8,235 nucleotides of DNA. Source: an uncultured Bacteroidota bacterium (lineage in GTDB: Bacteria; Bacteroidota; Bacteroidia; B-17B0; Aurantibacillaceae). The stretch's first letter is position 1; the number at the start of each line of letters is the position of its first letter. Where the stretch lies: the NCBI GenBank assembly GCA_937868675.1, contig CALMNJ010000614.1, positions 1 through 8,235 of the forward strand, in the 5' to 3' direction. The notes beneath the pieces are model-generated. The model was not told the origin of the DNA. It saw only the letters and a list, made by a program, of their open reading frames with translations, and did no database searches. Position numbers and translations under genes: made by a program. Below, piece by piece: positions 7,228 through 8,235 of the stretch.

Positions 7228-8235
7228 ATGAGCCATCGTTATGCAATCATTATGGCAGGCGGCGTAGGTACCCGTTTCTGGCCCATGAGCACTACGCTTC
7301 ATCCAAAGCAGTTTCTGGATATTCTGGGAACAGGCGAAACGCTGTTGCAGAACACTTACAAACGCATGCTGCGCGTGTGCGAGAATAATAACATTTATGT
7401 TGTTACCAGTTCTTCGTACCGCGACCTTGTAAAAGAACAATTACCGCATATAAAATCCGATAATATTTTATGCGAACCAGCCCGCAAAAATACGGCCCCC
7501 TGCGTGGCATATGCCTCCTACAAAATTCATAAGCGCGATCCCAAGGCCGTTACCGTAGTAACACCCAGCGATCATCTGGTAAAAAAAGAAGATACCTTTG
7601 TAAAAGCGATTATCTCCTGTTTCGAGAAAGCAGCCCATCAGGATTGTCTCATTACGCTTGGTATTAAGCCCACGCGACCCGATACAGGTTATGGCTACAT
7701 TCAGTTTATTGGTAGCGACAAGCCGGAAAATGACAAGCGTATTCATAAGGTTAAAACCTTTACCGAAAAACCCAACCACGAGATGGCAGGCTTTTTTATG
7801 GAAAGCGGCGATTTTTTATGGAACTCAGGCATTTTTGTATGGAGTACCGACAGCATACTGAATGCCATGGAAAAACACGATCCCGAACTGGCCAATGTAT
7901 TCAAAGAGGGTTGGGACGTTTATAACACCGGCAACGAAACCCCGTTTATTGAGCGCGCCTATTCAACCTGCAAGAATATTTCGATTGATTACAGCGTGAT
8001 GGAAAAGGCGCAAAACGTCTACGTCCGGTCGAGCATTTTCGGTTGGAGCGATCTGGGTACCTGGGGCAGTCTTTATTCTCATATTAATAAAGATGAGCAT
8101 GGCAACGCCCTGGTTGGAAAAAACATTATTACCTACGACAGTAAAAACTGCATTGTGCAGGTGCCCCGCGAAAAACTGGTGGTGCTACAGGGTCTTGAAG
8201 ACTACATTGTGGTGGAAAGCGAGGGTATACTAATG
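7228..8235 (+). CDS. manC: Mannose-1-phosphate guanylyltransferase (GDP-mannose pyrophosphorylase), 3' end outside window
   Basis: Makes GDP-mannose from mannose-1-phosphate and GTP in the cytoplasm, feeding mannose, fucose and rhamnose donors for surface polysaccharides and glycans. The frame is open from ATG 7228 to the window edge (336 codons, no stop); the single-domain form in Bacteroidota is about 350-360 residues, so only a short tail is missing. The nucleotidyltransferase motifs are all present: MAGGVGTRFWPMS (9-21) for nucleotide binding, EPARKNTAP (83-91), PSDH (113-116), TGYGYI (153-158), FTEKP (178-182), NSGIFVW (199-205), DYSVME (254-259) and GWSDLGTW (272-279). The last motifs lead into the start of the left-handed beta-helix region. 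No earlier in-frame ATG exists after the TAA at 7177-7179. There is no room to judge whether a C-terminal phosphomannose isomerase domain follows, as in bifunctional AlgA-type enzymes. Divergent to the gatB operon. Confidence 0.95.
   Translation, partial: MSHRYAIIMAGGVGTRFWPMSTTLHPKQFLDILGTGETLLQNTYKRMLRVCENNNIYVVTSSSYRDLVKEQLPHIKSDNILCEPARKNTAPCVAYASYKIHKRDPKAVTVVTPSDHLVKKEDTFVKAIISCFEKAAHQDCLITLGIKPTRPDTGYGYIQFIGSDKPENDKRIHKVKTFTEKPNHEMAGFFMESGDFLWNSGIFVWSTDSILNAMEKHDPELANVFKEGWDVYNTGNETPFIERAYSTCKNISIDYSVMEKAQNVYVRSSIFGWSDLGTWGSLYSHINKDEHGNALVGKNIITYDSKNCIVQVPREKLVVLQGLEDYIVVESEGILM

Noticed and set aside
7126..7779. Minus-strand open frames opposite manC
   Set aside because: The plus strand carries every guanylyltransferase motif in a continuous frame, so these are shadows.

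Overview
The window most likely comes from a member of the Bacteroidota (Cytophagia/Sphingobacteriia-like; inference). The support is the set of protein types: a TlpA-like thioredoxin lipoprotein with a DUF4369-like N-terminal domain, a long M1 peptidase with a C-terminal beta-rich extension, a GatB of the Bacteroidota type, and a Bacteroidota-style LpxH. Genes also lack obvious Shine-Dalgarno sequences. No rRNA, tRNA, CRISPR array or transposase gene is visible.

Layout. Positions 1-301 hold no convincing gene; they contain an imperfect 42-nt tandem repeat at 166-249 just beyond the lpxH stop. Positions 302-6974 form one compact minus-strand gene cluster, transcribed in the order gatB (6974-5517), a TlpA-like thioredoxin lipoprotein (5513-4374), an M1 family metallopeptidase (start 4338 or 4374, to 1048) and lpxH (1051-302). 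The junctions are a 3-nt gap, a one-base TGATG stop/start overlap (if the ATG at 4374 is the ancestral start) and a 4-nt TTGA overlap, so co-transcription and translational coupling are likely. A 253-nt divergent intergenic region (6975-7227) separates this operon from a plus-strand mannose-1-phosphate guanylyltransferase gene (manC-like). That gene starts at 7228 and runs off the right edge with 336 codons visible.

How the genes fit together. GatB serves translation (amidation of misacylated Glu-tRNA(Gln)/Asp-tRNA(Asn)). The other three operon members act at the cell envelope: a lipid-anchored thiol oxidoreductase, a secreted zinc peptidase probably tied to the outer membrane, and a lipid A biosynthesis enzyme. 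ManC makes GDP-mannose for surface polysaccharides and glycans. The contents are mostly ordinary housekeeping and envelope genes; I do not see a defence system or a new multi-gene system.

The unusual part is the 5' end of the M1 peptidase gene. (1) An in-frame amber codon (4345-4347) splits what otherwise reads as a normal signal peptide starting at an ATG that overlaps the upstream stop codon. (2) A GC-rich (about 73% over 4141-4230), partly palindromic block of about 135-138 bp sits in frame just after the signal peptide. It looks like a REP-type or protein-coding palindromic element inserted into the gene.
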